A stretch of DNA of 64,000 bases from Terrisporobacter petrolearius (GCF_032598785.1 NZ_CP102984.1), one strand, 5' to 3'. Positions 18,637 to 28,095 are shown, counted from the stretch's first letter. A program made the numbers and translations. Notes: generated from the letters alone by a model not told the origin.

Positions 18637-18714
18637 CTATTTTGATAAATTACACTTGAGAGTTTCTTCTAACAATTCATCTCTTTCTTATTTTCTTGTT
18701 ACTGTTGTAGTGTC
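18637..18714 (-). pseudogene. Remnant of ireB 3' end left by tandem duplication
   Basis: On the minus strand this reads DTTTVTRK, stop, ERDELLEETLKCNLSK, stop. The intact ireB ends DARTAIRKYERDELLEEILKSYLSK. Twenty-five codons are homologous, one now a stop, and there is no start codon. The remnant stands in front of copy 1 at the same spacing at which ireB stands in front of copy 2. It therefore marks one end of the duplicated segment. Confidence 0.85.
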
Positions 18715-18913
18715 TTTTTTATGAAATCCCTTAAACTAAAGATATTTAATCAACTACTTTTCATTTCATAAAAAACTATGTATATAAATATGTTTGTTCA
18801 TTAATTATTAACAAAATTTTTGAACTCTTCTCTTTATAGTTATAAATTATCATTTAATAATTTTAATACAATTTTATTTACTTATTCTTATTAAAATACT
18901 TATATTTTTTTAA
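18715..18913. other. Non-coding part of the gap between the two membrane-protein genes
   Basis: The gap between the two genes is 331 bp. Beyond the ireB remnant and the copy-2 terminator I see only AT-rich sequence with no ORF or stable hairpin; a promoter for copy 1 may lie here but no convincing -35/-10 pair was found. Confidence 0.4.
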
Positions 18914-18944
18914 AAATTAGCCAGAATTAAATTCTGGCTAATTT
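18914..18944 (-). terminator. Terminator of membrane-protein copy 2
   Basis: AAATTAGCCAGAATT / AATTCTGGCTAATTT perfect 15-bp stem close to the copy-2 stop, matching the copy-1 terminator. Confidence 0.85.
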
Positions 18945-18950
18945 AAATAT

Positions 18951-21125
18951 CTATTCTATTTTATCATTAAAAATTATCATGTTAATGCTTATGATTAATA
19001 TTGGAATTAATATATATATGGATGCTGTAGCAGCTGCTACTATTCCAGAATCATTAACTAACAATGTTATTAAGGATCCTACCATAGATGCAATAAATCC
19101 TTTAAATATCATTGGATATTTATTGGATATATTTTTCATATGTTTAGATGGTCTAAATATGAATATACCAATTACAGCGATTCCTACTAGTAATATATTT
19201 ACCCACACAGATGATTTAGCTAGCTTTAAATTCATAGATATTTTTCTACCAAATGTATTAAATATAGCTTGTGGTCCCTCTTGTAATATTTGTTGAGTAA
19301 ATACTCCTAAATGAGACTCCATACCTAACATTAAATCTAATCCTGCAAATATTAAAACCAATACAATTGCTGATAGTCCTAATATCATGATTTTTTTGAA
19401 GTCTAACTTAACATCAAATATTAGCATAATAAATAATAGATATGCTATACATTCAGATATGGCACCTCCAACATTTGCCCCCATTGAAGGAAATGCACTT
19501 GTAATCAGTATTACAACTGATAAAACTATGGTAAACCACTTTGGTATTTTTTTGTAATTAAGAAGTACAGATAGGGCAAATACTGCACTTGCTATTGTTA
19601 CTCCTTCATACTCATTACCAACTCCATAATATCTAGCTCCGACTATTGCGTCATAACTCATTATGCAATTTTTCATAAGAGGTGTTCCTATAATTGAATC
19701 AAGAACTATTAAAGCTATTGTAAGAAATGCATAATATCCCATTTGTTTAATATCATTGTCTTTAAAGAGTAATCGTCCTGATAAATAAAGTAAAATTGTC
19801 ATTGTTACAACACCACTTACTAATCCTAATTGACTCTTAAAATTAAATATGGGTGATAGTAACAAGGTTAAAGGCATTATCAATCCTAACTTAATTAACT
19901 CTTTTAATATTACGAATATTTTTTCTTTGTGAGGTAATTTATCCTTGCATAGTAAGGCTAACATTGCTATTACCCATGATGCAGAAACAATTCCCACAAA
20001 AGTATTTACAACAGTAGCTCTTATATTATTTATTGAGACTATTTTTTCATATTGTGAAGTTAGGTAATTTATATTATCATCTTTTTCAATATTGTTTAAT
20101 GTTCTTCCTATCATAGCTTCATTTTTTAGGCCGAACTCACTTAAAATATCAACACCTAAATCTAAATTAGCTATTATTCCATCTCTTCTTGTTGTTGCAC
20201 TTTCTAATAATCCTTTTTTATTATCAGAAAATTTAATAACAGGGGCTAGACGTCTTTTATTATTATAGTCTAGAGTACTCGGAGACTCACTTACAATATA
20301 CACAACATCATTTTCACCTATCATATTAAATACTTCTTTTAAATATGTATTTATATAAAAGTAAATTTGCTTTCTTGTTTTGTTATATGTATTTTCATTT
20401 AAATTTAATTTGTACTCATCTAGTCTATATGTATCTCCAAGTTCTACAAACAAAGCATCACTGCTCTTATAATATGTTTTAGTGTCAGCAGTTAATTTGT
20501 CATAGTCTGTTCTTAATCCATAGGGCATATTTAAATCTTTTACAGTAATATTATCCACATTTCCAGAGTCTACACGACCTGAAGTGTCCATACATATTAA
20601 TCCTGTATTTCTTATTTTTTTTAGTTGATTATTTTCTACAATATCACTATTACCTAATAGTGCTACCTTTTTGTTATTATCAGATAATGTTTGACCAAGT
20701 AGTCCTAATGTAGAACCATAACTTCCACTTTCAATATTGTTATTAATAGACTTATTGATCGCTAGGTTATTTATACCTTTTGGATTTTCTCCTGTAGATG
20801 CCTTGTATATTTTACTATTTTCATCATTTAGATTTTCAAAAGATATAGCTTCGTTATTAACTACATTTGCTCTACACCCAGCACCTATACTAGCATATGA
20901 TCTTGCATCGTCATTTCCTTGATCACCTCTAGTATTCATTAAACCAATATATCCACTCTTGCTTAGTTTTTCTTTTAGAATAGGTATTCTTTGTAAGTCT
21001 TTTATATTAGCCCTATTCATGCTTATATAGATGACTTTACCTTCTTCTGCTGCAAAGGAATAATTTGGAATAACTCCAATACATATCATGATTAATAATA
21101 ATAATGATATTATTTTTTTCCTCAT
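18951..21125 (-). CDS. Exported alkaline-phosphatase-like/polytopic membrane protein, copy 2
   Basis: A 724-residue paralogue of the protein at 16439, with the same order: signal peptide, outer domain (VIYISMNRANIKDL, IGLMNTRGDQGNDDARSYAS, TTRRDGIIANLDLGVDIL) and about ten membrane helices. The last part, from FRPSKHMKNISNKYPMIFKG to NDKIE, is nearly identical in the two, while the outer domain differs at many positions. In copy 2 one conserved glycine is changed (GAGCRANV against GAGGRANV). It starts 18 bp after the ireB stop, so it is likely read with alaS-ireB. Substrate unknown. Confidence 0.75.
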   Translation of the reverse strand: MRKKIISLLLLIMICIGVIPNYSFAAEEGKVIYISMNRANIKDLQRIPILKEKLSKSGYIGLMNTRGDQGNDDARSYASIGAGCRANVVNNEAISFENLNDENSKIYKASTGENPKGINNLAINKSINNNIESGSYGSTLGLLGQTLSDNNKKVALLGNSDIVENNQLKKIRNTGLICMDTSGRVDSGNVDNITVKDLNMPYGLRTDYDKLTADTKTYYKSSDALFVELGDTYRLDEYKLNLNENTYNKTRKQIYFYINTYLKEVFNMIGENDVVYIVSESPSTLDYNNKRRLAPVIKFSDNKKGLLESATTRRDGIIANLDLGVDILSEFGLKNEAMIGRTLNNIEKDDNINYLTSQYEKIVSINNIRATVVNTFVGIVSASWVIAMLALLCKDKLPHKEKIFVILKELIKLGLIMPLTLLLSPIFNFKSQLGLVSGVVTMTILLYLSGRLLFKDNDIKQMGYYAFLTIALIVLDSIIGTPLMKNCIMSYDAIVGARYYGVGNEYEGVTIASAVFALSVLLNYKKIPKWFTIVLSVVILITSAFPSMGANVGGAISECIAYLLFIMLIFDVKLDFKKIMILGLSAIVLVLIFAGLDLMLGMESHLGVFTQQILQEGPQAIFNTFGRKISMNLKLAKSSVWVNILLVGIAVIGIFIFRPSKHMKNISNKYPMIFKGFIASMVGSLITLLVNDSGIVAAATASIYILIPILIISINMIIFNDKIE

Positions 21126-21142
21126 TATAATTGACCCACTTT

Positions 21143-21400
21143 CTATTTTGATAGATAACTCTTAAGAATTTCTTCTAGTAACTCATCTCTTTCGTATTTT
21201 CTTATTGCTGTTCTAGCGTCTTTGTGGCCTGTTATATAACTAGAGTCACCAGATAGGATATATCCTATCATTTGATTGATAGGATCATATCCCTTTTCTT
21301 GTAAAGCTTGGTAAACATAATTTATTGTTTCTCCTACGCTCATACTTTTATTTTCTGTAACTCCTTCGAATTTTACTGTATAATCGAAATTATTATCCAA
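21143..21400 (-). CDS. ireB: IreB family regulatory phosphoprotein (UPF0297)
   Basis: An 85-residue protein; in Enterococcus IreB is phosphorylated by the PASTA kinase IreK and controls cephalosporin tolerance. Seen: FDYTVKFEGVTENKSMSVGETINYVYQALQEKGYDPINQMIGYILSGDSSYITGHKDARTAIRKYERDELLEEILKSYL, split over the whole chain. The start is TTG, seven nt behind GGGGG. It lies 18 bp after alaS, the usual alaS-ireB arrangement. Its C-terminal 25 codons have been duplicated (see 18637). Confidence 0.93.
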   Translation of the reverse strand: MDNNFDYTVKFEGVTENKSMSVGETINYVYQALQEKGYDPINQMIGYILSGDSSYITGHKDARTAIRKYERDELLEEILKSYLSK

Positions 21401-21418
21401 AATAATTCCCCCTTTCAG

Positions 21419-24058
21419 TTATTTAATTTGGCCTTTTATAACCTCACTTGCATAACTTAAAGCTTCGTCTACTTTTGATATATCAGTTGCTCCAGCTTGT
21501 GCCATGTTTGGTCTTCCGCCACCTTTACCATTAGCTATTTTTGCAACTTCTCTAACAATATTTCCTGAGTGTATACCTTTTTCTATTACATCATTTGTTG
21601 CAGTAACAACAAAGTTTACTTTATTATCTACTACATTTGAAAGAACTACTACACCACTTCCTACTTTATCTCTTAGAGAGTCTGCTGTTTCTTTTAATGA
21701 GTTCATGTCTATTCCTTCAAACTTAGCACACAGTAAACTTACTCCAGATACATCAACTTTTGAGTCTAATAAAGCATCAACTGATTGTAAATTTAATTTA
21801 GTTTTTGCATCTTGTAATTCTTTAGTTAAAGATTTATTTTCTTCTACTAAAGTATGTGCTCTTTGAACTAAATTATCTTCTTTTGTTTTTAAAGCTATAC
21901 ATATGTCATTTATTACTGTATCTCTGTTTGTTAAATATTCATAAACAGCTTTACCAGTTATAGCTTCAATTCTTCTAACACCAGCTGCTACTCCTCCTTC
22001 AGATAGTATTTTGAATAATCCAACTTGAGAAGTATTGTTAAGGTGAGTTCCTCCACAAAGCTCTACTGAATAATTGCCCATAGATACAACTCTTACCTCA
22101 TTACCATACTTTTCGCCAAAGAGTGCCATAGCTCCTTTTTCTTTTGCATCTTTTATATTCATAATTTCGCAATTTATGTCTAATGCGTCTAAAATAGCAG
22201 TATTTACTTTTTCTTCTACTAGTTTTAACTCTTCTTTTGATATTGGTTCAAAATGAGTCACGTCAAATCTTAATCTTTCTGGAGTTACTAAAGAACCAGC
22301 TTGGTTAACATGATCACCTAAAACTTCTTTTAATGCTTCATGTAACAAATGTGTTGCAGTATGGTTTCTTGCACAATCCATTCTTATTTCCTTGTCAACT
22401 TTTGATTCTAATTTATCATTTACATTTATTTTACCTTTTTTAACAAATCCTATGTGCTTTATCGTGTTATTTGCACCCTTTTTAGTATCAACAACTTCAA
22501 ATATAGCATCTTTATTTTCTAATGTACCTATATCTCCAGCTTGTCCTCCACCTTCTGCATAAAAAGCAGTTTCATTTAGTACTACTATAGCTTTTTCACC
22601 TTCACATATAGTATTTGTAACTTTATCGCCTTTAACTATAGCAGTAACATTACCACATACATTTAAGTTTTCATATCCATCAAATGTTGAAGCTATACTT
22701 TCATCTAATGTTGATAGTGGATCTTCTTTCCAACTTTCGTCTTCCATAGCACCTCTATCAGCTCTAGCTCTTTGTCTTTGTGCTTCCATTTCTTTTTGGA
22801 ATCCGTCTTGATCTATTTCAAATCCTTGCTCTTCAAGAATTTCCTGAGTTAAGTCCATAGGGAATCCATAAGTATCGTATAATTTAAATGCCTTTTCTCC
22901 ACTTAAAACTTTTTCATTACTTTCTTTTAATTCATCTATATAAGAATTTAATATCTCAACACCTTGGTCTAAAGTTTCGTTGAATTTTTCTTCTTCTATT
23001 TTAATTACTTTTTTAACGTAACTTTCTTTTTCTACTATTTCTGGATATGCTTCTCCACTTACTTTTTTAACTCTGTCAAATAATATATATAAGAAATCCT
23101 CTTTAATTCCTAATAATTTACCGTGACGAGCTGCTCTTCTAAGTAGTCTTCTAAGAACATATCCTCTTCCTTCATTAGAAGGTAATACACCATCAGCTAT
23201 TAAGAAACTCATTGCTCTCATATGATCAGTTATTATTCTTATAGACACATCATTTTTAGAGTCTTGTCCATATTTAACATTAGCTAATTCTTCGATTCCT
23301 TCAATAATATATTTTATAGTATCTATTTCAAATATGTTGTCTACGTCTTGCATTATACAAGCCATTCTTTCAAGCCCCATACCAGTATCTATGTTTTTGT
23401 TAGCTAGTTCTGGATAAGTTCCATCTTCTTGTCTATCAAACTGAGTGAAAACTAAGTTCCAAAATTCTAAATATCTATCACAATCACATCCTGGCTTACA
23501 GTCTGGACTTTCACATCCAAATTTTTCACCTCTATCAAAGTATATTTCTGAACAAGGTCCACATGGTCCAAGCCCTATCTCCCAGAAGTTATCATCTTTT
23601 CCAAGTCTAACCATTCTTTCTCCTGGCACACCAATTTCTTTAACCCAGTAATCGTAAGCTTCATCATCATTTAGATATACAGTTACCCATAGTTTATCTT
23701 CTGGTATCTGTAGTTGCTTTGTTATAAATTCCCATGCCCATGTTATAGCTTCTGCTTTAAAGTAATCTCCAAATGAAAAGTTACCCATCATTTCAAAAAA
23801 AGTACCATGTCTAGCAGTTTTACCAACATTTTCTATATCACCTGTTCTTATACATTTTTGGCAAGTAGACATTCTTTTACTTGGTGGTACTTCCACTCCT
23901 GAGAAATAATTTTTAAGTGGTGCCATACCTGAGTTTATAAGTAATAAACTTTTATCATTGTTTGGTATTAAAGATGCACTTTTACCTACATAATGTCCTT
24001 TTGATTCAAAGAACTCTAAAAATCTTTTTCTAATTTCATTAGCTCCTAAGTTTTGCAT
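21419..24058 (-). CDS. alaS: Alanyl-tRNA synthetase
   Basis: An 879-residue class II synthetase charging tRNA-Ala, full length. Class II motif region at the start (RKRFLEFFESKGHYVGKSASLIP), editing domain with the zinc-site HTATHLLHEAL and CGGTHLNNTSQVG, and the C-terminal DHHA1-type domain with GKGGGRPNMAQAG. An extra Cys-rich stretch CESPDCKPGCDCDRYLEFWN near 180 is typical of the family. RBS TAGGAGGT. Expression is controlled by the T-box leader at 24193-24432. Confidence 0.98.
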   Translation of the reverse strand: MQNLGANEIRKRFLEFFESKGHYVGKSASLIPNNDKSLLLINSGMAPLKNYFSGVEVPPSKRMSTCQKCIRTGDIENVGKTARHGTFFEMMGNFSFGDYFKAEAITWAWEFITKQLQIPEDKLWVTVYLNDDEAYDYWVKEIGVPGERMVRLGKDDNFWEIGLGPCGPCSEIYFDRGEKFGCESPDCKPGCDCDRYLEFWNLVFTQFDRQEDGTYPELANKNIDTGMGLERMACIMQDVDNIFEIDTIKYIIEGIEELANVKYGQDSKNDVSIRIITDHMRAMSFLIADGVLPSNEGRGYVLRRLLRRAARHGKLLGIKEDFLYILFDRVKKVSGEAYPEIVEKESYVKKVIKIEEEKFNETLDQGVEILNSYIDELKESNEKVLSGEKAFKLYDTYGFPMDLTQEILEEQGFEIDQDGFQKEMEAQRQRARADRGAMEDESWKEDPLSTLDESIASTFDGYENLNVCGNVTAIVKGDKVTNTICEGEKAIVVLNETAFYAEGGGQAGDIGTLENKDAIFEVVDTKKGANNTIKHIGFVKKGKINVNDKLESKVDKEIRMDCARNHTATHLLHEALKEVLGDHVNQAGSLVTPERLRFDVTHFEPISKEELKLVEEKVNTAILDALDINCEIMNIKDAKEKGAMALFGEKYGNEVRVVSMGNYSVELCGGTHLNNTSQVGLFKILSEGGVAAGVRRIEAITGKAVYEYLTNRDTVINDICIALKTKEDNLVQRAHTLVEENKSLTKELQDAKTKLNLQSVDALLDSKVDVSGVSLLCAKFEGIDMNSLKETADSLRDKVGSGVVVLSNVVDNKVNFVVTATNDVIEKGIHSGNIVREVAKIANGKGGGRPNMAQAGATDISKVDEALSYASEVIKGQIK

Positions 24059-24192
24059 TAGCTTTACCTCCTATAAATTTATATCTTTTACTTTACAAAT
24101 AAAATTTCCTATTTTTTCTATTGTTTAAGTAATATAATATTTTACTCAAAATTAATAAATATATTTTTAATTTACTTTACTTAAAATAAATT

Positions 24193-24432
24193 AAAAAACC
24201 TCGCACCTATATAAAACTATATAGGGGCGAGGTATATTCGCGGTACCACCCTAATTATCATAATAAATATGATATCTTCGGAAAACCTTAGCTATAACGT
24301 AACTACCGTCAATCTATACTTAATTTCCAGATTGATACTCCAAGACTGCTTCAAATATTCTACTCTAGGAGTTCTCACCATTTCTCCTTCTCTGTGAAGA
24401 CCTTAAATATTTTACTACTTCTTTTCACTGTA
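24193..24432 (-). ncRNA. T-box riboswitch (alanine) in the alaS leader
   Basis: The minus strand holds the T-box core AGGGTGGTACCGCG (24252-24239), followed by a GC-rich terminator stem (CCTCGCCCCTATA... against the arm ending GGTGCGAGG, 24199-24232) and a T-run. Upstream is the long stem I region with the GGAGAA...CTCC pairing. The probable specifier is GCA, an alanine codon, in TTGAAGCAGTC (24354-24344). Uncharged tRNA-Ala is expected to stabilise the antiterminator and let alaS-ireB be transcribed. The 5' boundary is approximate. Confidence 0.9.
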
Positions 24433-24502
24433 TTTAAATTATTTGTAAAATTATATTTTCTTATAGTAATTCTACTAAATTTTCAATTTATAATCAAGTA
24501 TA

Positions 24503-25591
24503 TTATAAACTTTTATCTATAATTCCTCCTCCAACTACTTTATCTCCTTGATACATTACAACAGATTGACCTTTGGTAATAGCCCTTTGAGGCTGGTCAA
24601 ATACTATTCTTATTGAGTCTTTTCCATTATTATATACTGTAGCTGGTGATGGTTTTGCAGAGTATCTAATTTTAGCTTCAACTCTAATTGGTTCTGTAAT
24701 CTCATCCACCGCTATTAGGTTAACATCTTTCGCGATTAATTCATTATTAAATAAATCGTCATTTGACCCTAAGATTACTTCATTAGTTTGTGGGTTTATA
24801 TCAAGAACAAACATAGGTTTACCAAAAGCAATTCCTAGCCCTTTTCTTTGTCCTATTGTGTAATAAATTATTCCTTTATGTCTTCCTAAAATATTACCTT
24901 TAGTATCTACAAAGTTTCCTTCTTTAATACGTTTATTTGAATGTCTTTTTACATAGTTTGCATAATCATTGTCTTTTACAAAACAAATTTCTTGGCTATC
25001 AGGTTTATTGTGAACGTCCATTCCCATTTCTTTCGCGATTTCTCTTACTCTATCTTTTTCATAGTCTCCAATTGGAAGCAATGTATGTTCTAGTTGTTCT
25101 TGTGTTAAATTATATAGTGCATAAGTTTGATCTTTTTTATCAGTTACTGATTTCACCAAATAATTTCTACCAGTTTCTTCGTCTTTTTCAATCTTAGCAT
25201 AATGGCCAGTTGCTACATAATCACAACCTAGTGCCATGGCTCTTCTGTATAAATCATCAAATTTTATATGCTTATTACATGCTATACAAGGGTTTGGTGT
25301 TCTTCCTTGTAAATATTCATCAATAAAATAATCTATTACTTTTTCTTTAAATACATCTTTAAAATTCAATACATAAAATGGTATGCCTATTTTGTCTGCA
25401 ACAGCCCTTGCATCTTCTACTGCTGCCAATGAACAACATCCACCATCATTTTCTATTAGATCATATTCTTCATCATCTTGCCATAATTTCATAGTAACGC
25501 CGATTACTTCGTATCCTTGTTTTTTTAGTAAGTATGCAGCAACAGAACTATCTACCCCACCACTCATACCTATCATTACTCTTTTGCTCAT
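24503..25591 (-). CDS. mnmA: tRNA-specific 2-thiouridylase MnmA
   Basis: A 362-residue enzyme that puts sulfur on U34 of tRNA-Lys/Glu/Gln. PP-loop GMSGGVDSSVAAYLL at 7-22, catalytic cysteines in TPNPCIACN and SQEICFV, and GQRKGLGIAFG in the C-terminal part. RBS GAGGTGATTT. It follows iscU, in line with IscS being the sulfur donor. Upstream region up to iscU carries the iscU terminator, so it may have its own promoter. Confidence 0.97.
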   Translation of the reverse strand: MSKRVMIGMSGGVDSSVAAYLLKKQGYEVIGVTMKLWQDDEEYDLIENDGGCCSLAAVEDARAVADKIGIPFYVLNFKDVFKEKVIDYFIDEYLQGRTPNPCIACNKHIKFDDLYRRAMALGCDYVATGHYAKIEKDEETGRNYLVKSVTDKKDQTYALYNLTQEQLEHTLLPIGDYEKDRVREIAKEMGMDVHNKPDSQEICFVKDNDYANYVKRHSNKRIKEGNFVDTKGNILGRHKGIIYYTIGQRKGLGIAFGKPMFVLDINPQTNEVILGSNDDLFNNELIAKDVNLIAVDEITEPIRVEAKIRYSAKPSPATVYNNGKDSIRIVFDQPQRAITKGQSVVMYQGDKVVGGGIIDKSL

Positions 25592-25687
25592 TTTCTAAAT
25601 CACCTCATTGTCTATATTATATATACTTTAAAAGAATTTTAAAAGTATATTTTTAAATTCTCAAAACTTCTTGCTTCTTTGACAAAA

Positions 25688-25720
25688 AAAATCTTTGAGA
25701 TAAGTTACCCCAAAGATTTT
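25688..25720 (-). terminator. Terminator after iscU
   Basis: AAAATCTTTG / CAAAGATTTT stem 13 bp beyond the iscU stop. Confidence 0.75.
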
Positions 25721-25732
25721 ATTTATTTTATA

Positions 25733-26176
25733 TTAGTCTTCTTCTATATCATGGTGATGATCATGGTCATCGTCTATAACCACACCATCTAATTCTGGTA
25801 TGTTTATATTATTTTTTTGTGCGTAATCTATTAATGCTGCTTTTATAGCTTGTTCTGCTAAAACTGAACAGTGCATTTTAACTGGTGGTAAACCATCTAG
25901 CGCTTCAGCAACAGCCTTATTAGTAATTTCTAAAGCTTCATGTATATTTTTACCTTTTACCATTTCTGTAGCCATTGATGAAGAAGCTATAGCTGAACCA
26001 CATCCAAATGTTTGGAATTTAACATCCTTTATTATTTCATCTTCTATATCAAGGAATATTTTCATAATATCCCCGCATTTAGCATTTCCAACTTCACCTA
26101 TTCCACTTGCATCTTCTATTTGTCCAACATTTCTTGGGTTTAAGAAATGATCCATTACTTTATCACTATATTGCAT
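25733..26176 (-). CDS. iscU: Iron-sulfur cluster scaffold IscU/NifU N-terminal type
   Basis: A 147-residue scaffold on which Fe-S clusters are built. Conserved ligands: NAKCGD (Cys and Asp), FGCGSAIASSS, and KMHCSVLAEQAI. The start MQYSDKVMDHFLNPRNVG is typical. An unusual C-terminal tail is rich in His and Asp (DDDHDHHHDIEED) and could bind metal. RBS TAGGAGG. Forty-four bp after iscS; same operon as iscR-iscS. Confidence 0.96.
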   Translation of the reverse strand: MQYSDKVMDHFLNPRNVGQIEDASGIGEVGNAKCGDIMKIFLDIEDEIIKDVKFQTFGCGSAIASSSMATEMVKGKNIHEALEITNKAVAEALDGLPPVKMHCSVLAEQAIKAALIDYAQKNNINIPELDGVVIDDDHDHHHDIEED

Positions 26177-26220
26177 AATCTTTTCCTCCTAATATTTTCC
26201 TATATATCTATTCTAATTTA

Positions 26221-27414
26221 TTATTTATTTTGTTCTTTTAAATATGTTTGATATAATGGCGATAATCCTCTAAGTCTTTCTATTACTTTTGGAAGGTGTT
26301 CTAATATATAATCTATATCGTCTTCAGTAGTAAAATCTCCAACAGTAAGTCTTAAAGAACCATGTGCCCATTCATGAGTTAATCCTATTGCCATTAATAC
26401 GTGAGATGGATCTAGAGATCCTGATGTACAAGCAGAACCACTTGAACCTGCTATTCCTACTTGATCTAATAACAGCAATATCCCTTCACCTTCTATAAAT
26501 TCAAACGAGAAGTTTGCATTACCCGGTAATCTATCAGTTCTGTGTCCATTTAATCTTGTATGAGGTATTCTTTCTAGTACACCTTCTATAAGTTTTTCTC
26601 TAAGTCTTGTTAATTCTGATACATGGTGTTCCATATTTTCTTTAGCAATCTCTGCTGCTTTTCCATATCCTACTATTGAAGGTATATTTTCAGTTCCAGC
26701 TCTTTTTCTTTTTTCTTGAGCTCCACCATGTATAAGATTGTGTATTCTTACACCTTTTTTCATATATAAAGAACCAATACCTTTTGGTCCATATATTTTA
26801 TGAGAAGACATACTCATTAAGTCAACATCTATATCTTTAACATCTACTGGTATATTACCAGCTGCTTGAACTGCATCTGTATGCATTAAAGCACCATGTT
26901 CATGAGCTATTTTAGTTATTTCTTTTATAGGTTGTATAGTTCCTATTTCATTATTTGCATACATTATACTTACAAGTATAGTAGTATCTTTTATTTCTCT
27001 TTTTAATTGTTCTAAATCTACTTTTCCATTTTCATCAACATCTAGATAAGTAACTTCAAATCCATGTACTTTTTGTAAATATTCACAAGTATGAAGTATG
27101 GCATGATGTTCTATTTTACTTGTTATTATATGATTTCCTTTATCTCTTCTTGCAAAAGCAGTTCCCTCTAAAGCCCAGTTGTCACTTTCACTACCACCAT
27201 TTGTGAAATATATTTCACTTGGATCTGCATTAATAAGTGATGCTACTTGTTTTCTAGATTTATCTAAAGCCGTTTTTGCTTCTCTTCCAAATAAGTGGAA
27301 ACTTGACGCATTCCCAAAGTAATCAGTTAAATATGGCATCATTTCGTCTAATACTTCTTTTTTTACTGGAGTAGTAGCTGAATAATCCATGTATAGTCTT
27401 CTTTTTTCCATCAT
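26221..27414 (-). CDS. iscS: Cysteine desulfurase IscS
   Basis: A 397-residue PLP enzyme that takes sulfur from cysteine and passes it to IscU and MnmA. Seen: MDYSATTPV at the start, the PLP lysine in MSMSSHKIYGPKGIGSL, and the sulfur-carrying Cys in the loop SSGSACTSGSLDPSHV. RBS GGAGATG. Eleven bp behind iscR. Confidence 0.97.
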   Translation of the reverse strand: MMEKRRLYMDYSATTPVKKEVLDEMMPYLTDYFGNASSFHLFGREAKTALDKSRKQVASLINADPSEIYFTNGGSESDNWALEGTAFARRDKGNHIITSKIEHHAILHTCEYLQKVHGFEVTYLDVDENGKVDLEQLKREIKDTTILVSIMYANNEIGTIQPIKEITKIAHEHGALMHTDAVQAAGNIPVDVKDIDVDLMSMSSHKIYGPKGIGSLYMKKGVRIHNLIHGGAQEKRKRAGTENIPSIVGYGKAAEIAKENMEHHVSELTRLREKLIEGVLERIPHTRLNGHRTDRLPGNANFSFEFIEGEGILLLLDQVGIAGSSGSACTSGSLDPSHVLMAIGLTHEWAHGSLRLTVGDFTTEDDIDYILEHLPKVIERLRGLSPLYQTYLKEQNK

Positions 27415-27425
27415 AAATTCATCTC

Positions 27426-27887
27426 CTATTTTTTATTATTCATTAACTTTGTTATATCAAATTCTTTTATGTTATTTTTCTTATTGTAGTCATCAACCAT
27501 ATCTTGTAGTGTAATGGAATTTAATACGTCTTCAATTCCTTTTTTTAACTTTTCCCATACTAATTTGGTAGAACAATCATTTGAGTTTTCACAGACTCCT
27601 TCATCAATAATGCATTGAGATAGTGCTACAGGTCCCTCAAGTATAGCAAGTACATCACCTACAGTAACTTCATCAGGTGCTTTATTAAGAAGATATCCGC
27701 CTTGCGCTCCTCTTACACTAGTTATTAATTTTGACTTCTTCAATGTAGAAAATATTTGTTCTAAATACTGCTCTGGTATTTTTTGTTTACTTGCAATCAT
27801 GTTTAAAGGCATAGGCCCTTCATTTACATGCAAAGATAATTCAAATATTGCCTTAAGTCCATATTTACCTTTAGTTGATAATTTCAT
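27426..27887 (-). CDS. iscR: Rrf2-family transcription regulator (IscR-like)
   Basis: A 153-residue winged-helix regulator. N-terminal MKLSTKGKYGLKAIFELSLH and the recognition helix IPEQYLEQIFSTLKKSKLITSVRGAQGGYLL; three cysteines in CIIDEGVCENSNDC form the likely Fe-S site. It heads iscR-iscS-iscU. A perfect 8-9-8 inverted repeat downstream of a strong promoter is the likely autoregulatory operator. RBS GAGGGTGAT. Confidence 0.92.
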   Translation of the reverse strand: MKLSTKGKYGLKAIFELSLHVNEGPMPLNMIASKQKIPEQYLEQIFSTLKKSKLITSVRGAQGGYLLNKAPDEVTVGDVLAILEGPVALSQCIIDEGVCENSNDCSTKLVWEKLKKGIEDVLNSITLQDMVDDYNKKNNIKEFDITKLMNNKK

Positions 27888-27913
27888 TTTTTATCACCCT
27901 CTGTGTCTATTCC

Positions 27914-27938
27914 AATTCATAGTAAACTTGTATGAATT
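27914..27938 (-). promoter_or_regulatory. Inverted-repeat operator in the iscR leader
   Basis: AATTCATA, 9 nt, TATGAATT: a perfect 8-bp inverted repeat located about 12 bp downstream of the -10 box of the isc promoter and just before the iscR ribosome binding site. Probably bound by the IscR-like protein. Confidence 0.6.
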
Positions 27939-27949
27939 ACTTTGATATC

Positions 27950-27978
27950 ATTGTATTATTTCCTACTGTTTTTGTCAA
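27950..27978 (-). promoter_or_regulatory. Sigma-A promoter of the isc operon
   Basis: On the minus strand TTGACA (27978-27973), 17-nt spacer, TACAAT (27955-27950): near-consensus vegetative promoter about 60 bp upstream of iscR. Confidence 0.8.
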
Positions 27979-28056
27979 GATTATTTCTGACTATTTTTAT
28001 CAGAATTAATTGCTTAACATTTAATGATAATTTATTTATACCCACAAATATAAAAA

Positions 28057-28080
28057 GATAACTTGAAAATTCAAATTATC
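28057..28080 (-). terminator. Terminator after the GNAT gene
   Basis: GATAA.TTGAA / TTCAA.TTATC stem followed by T-run on the minus strand, 15 bp from the stop. Confidence 0.65.
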
Positions 28081-28095
28081 CTTTAACAATTTTTT

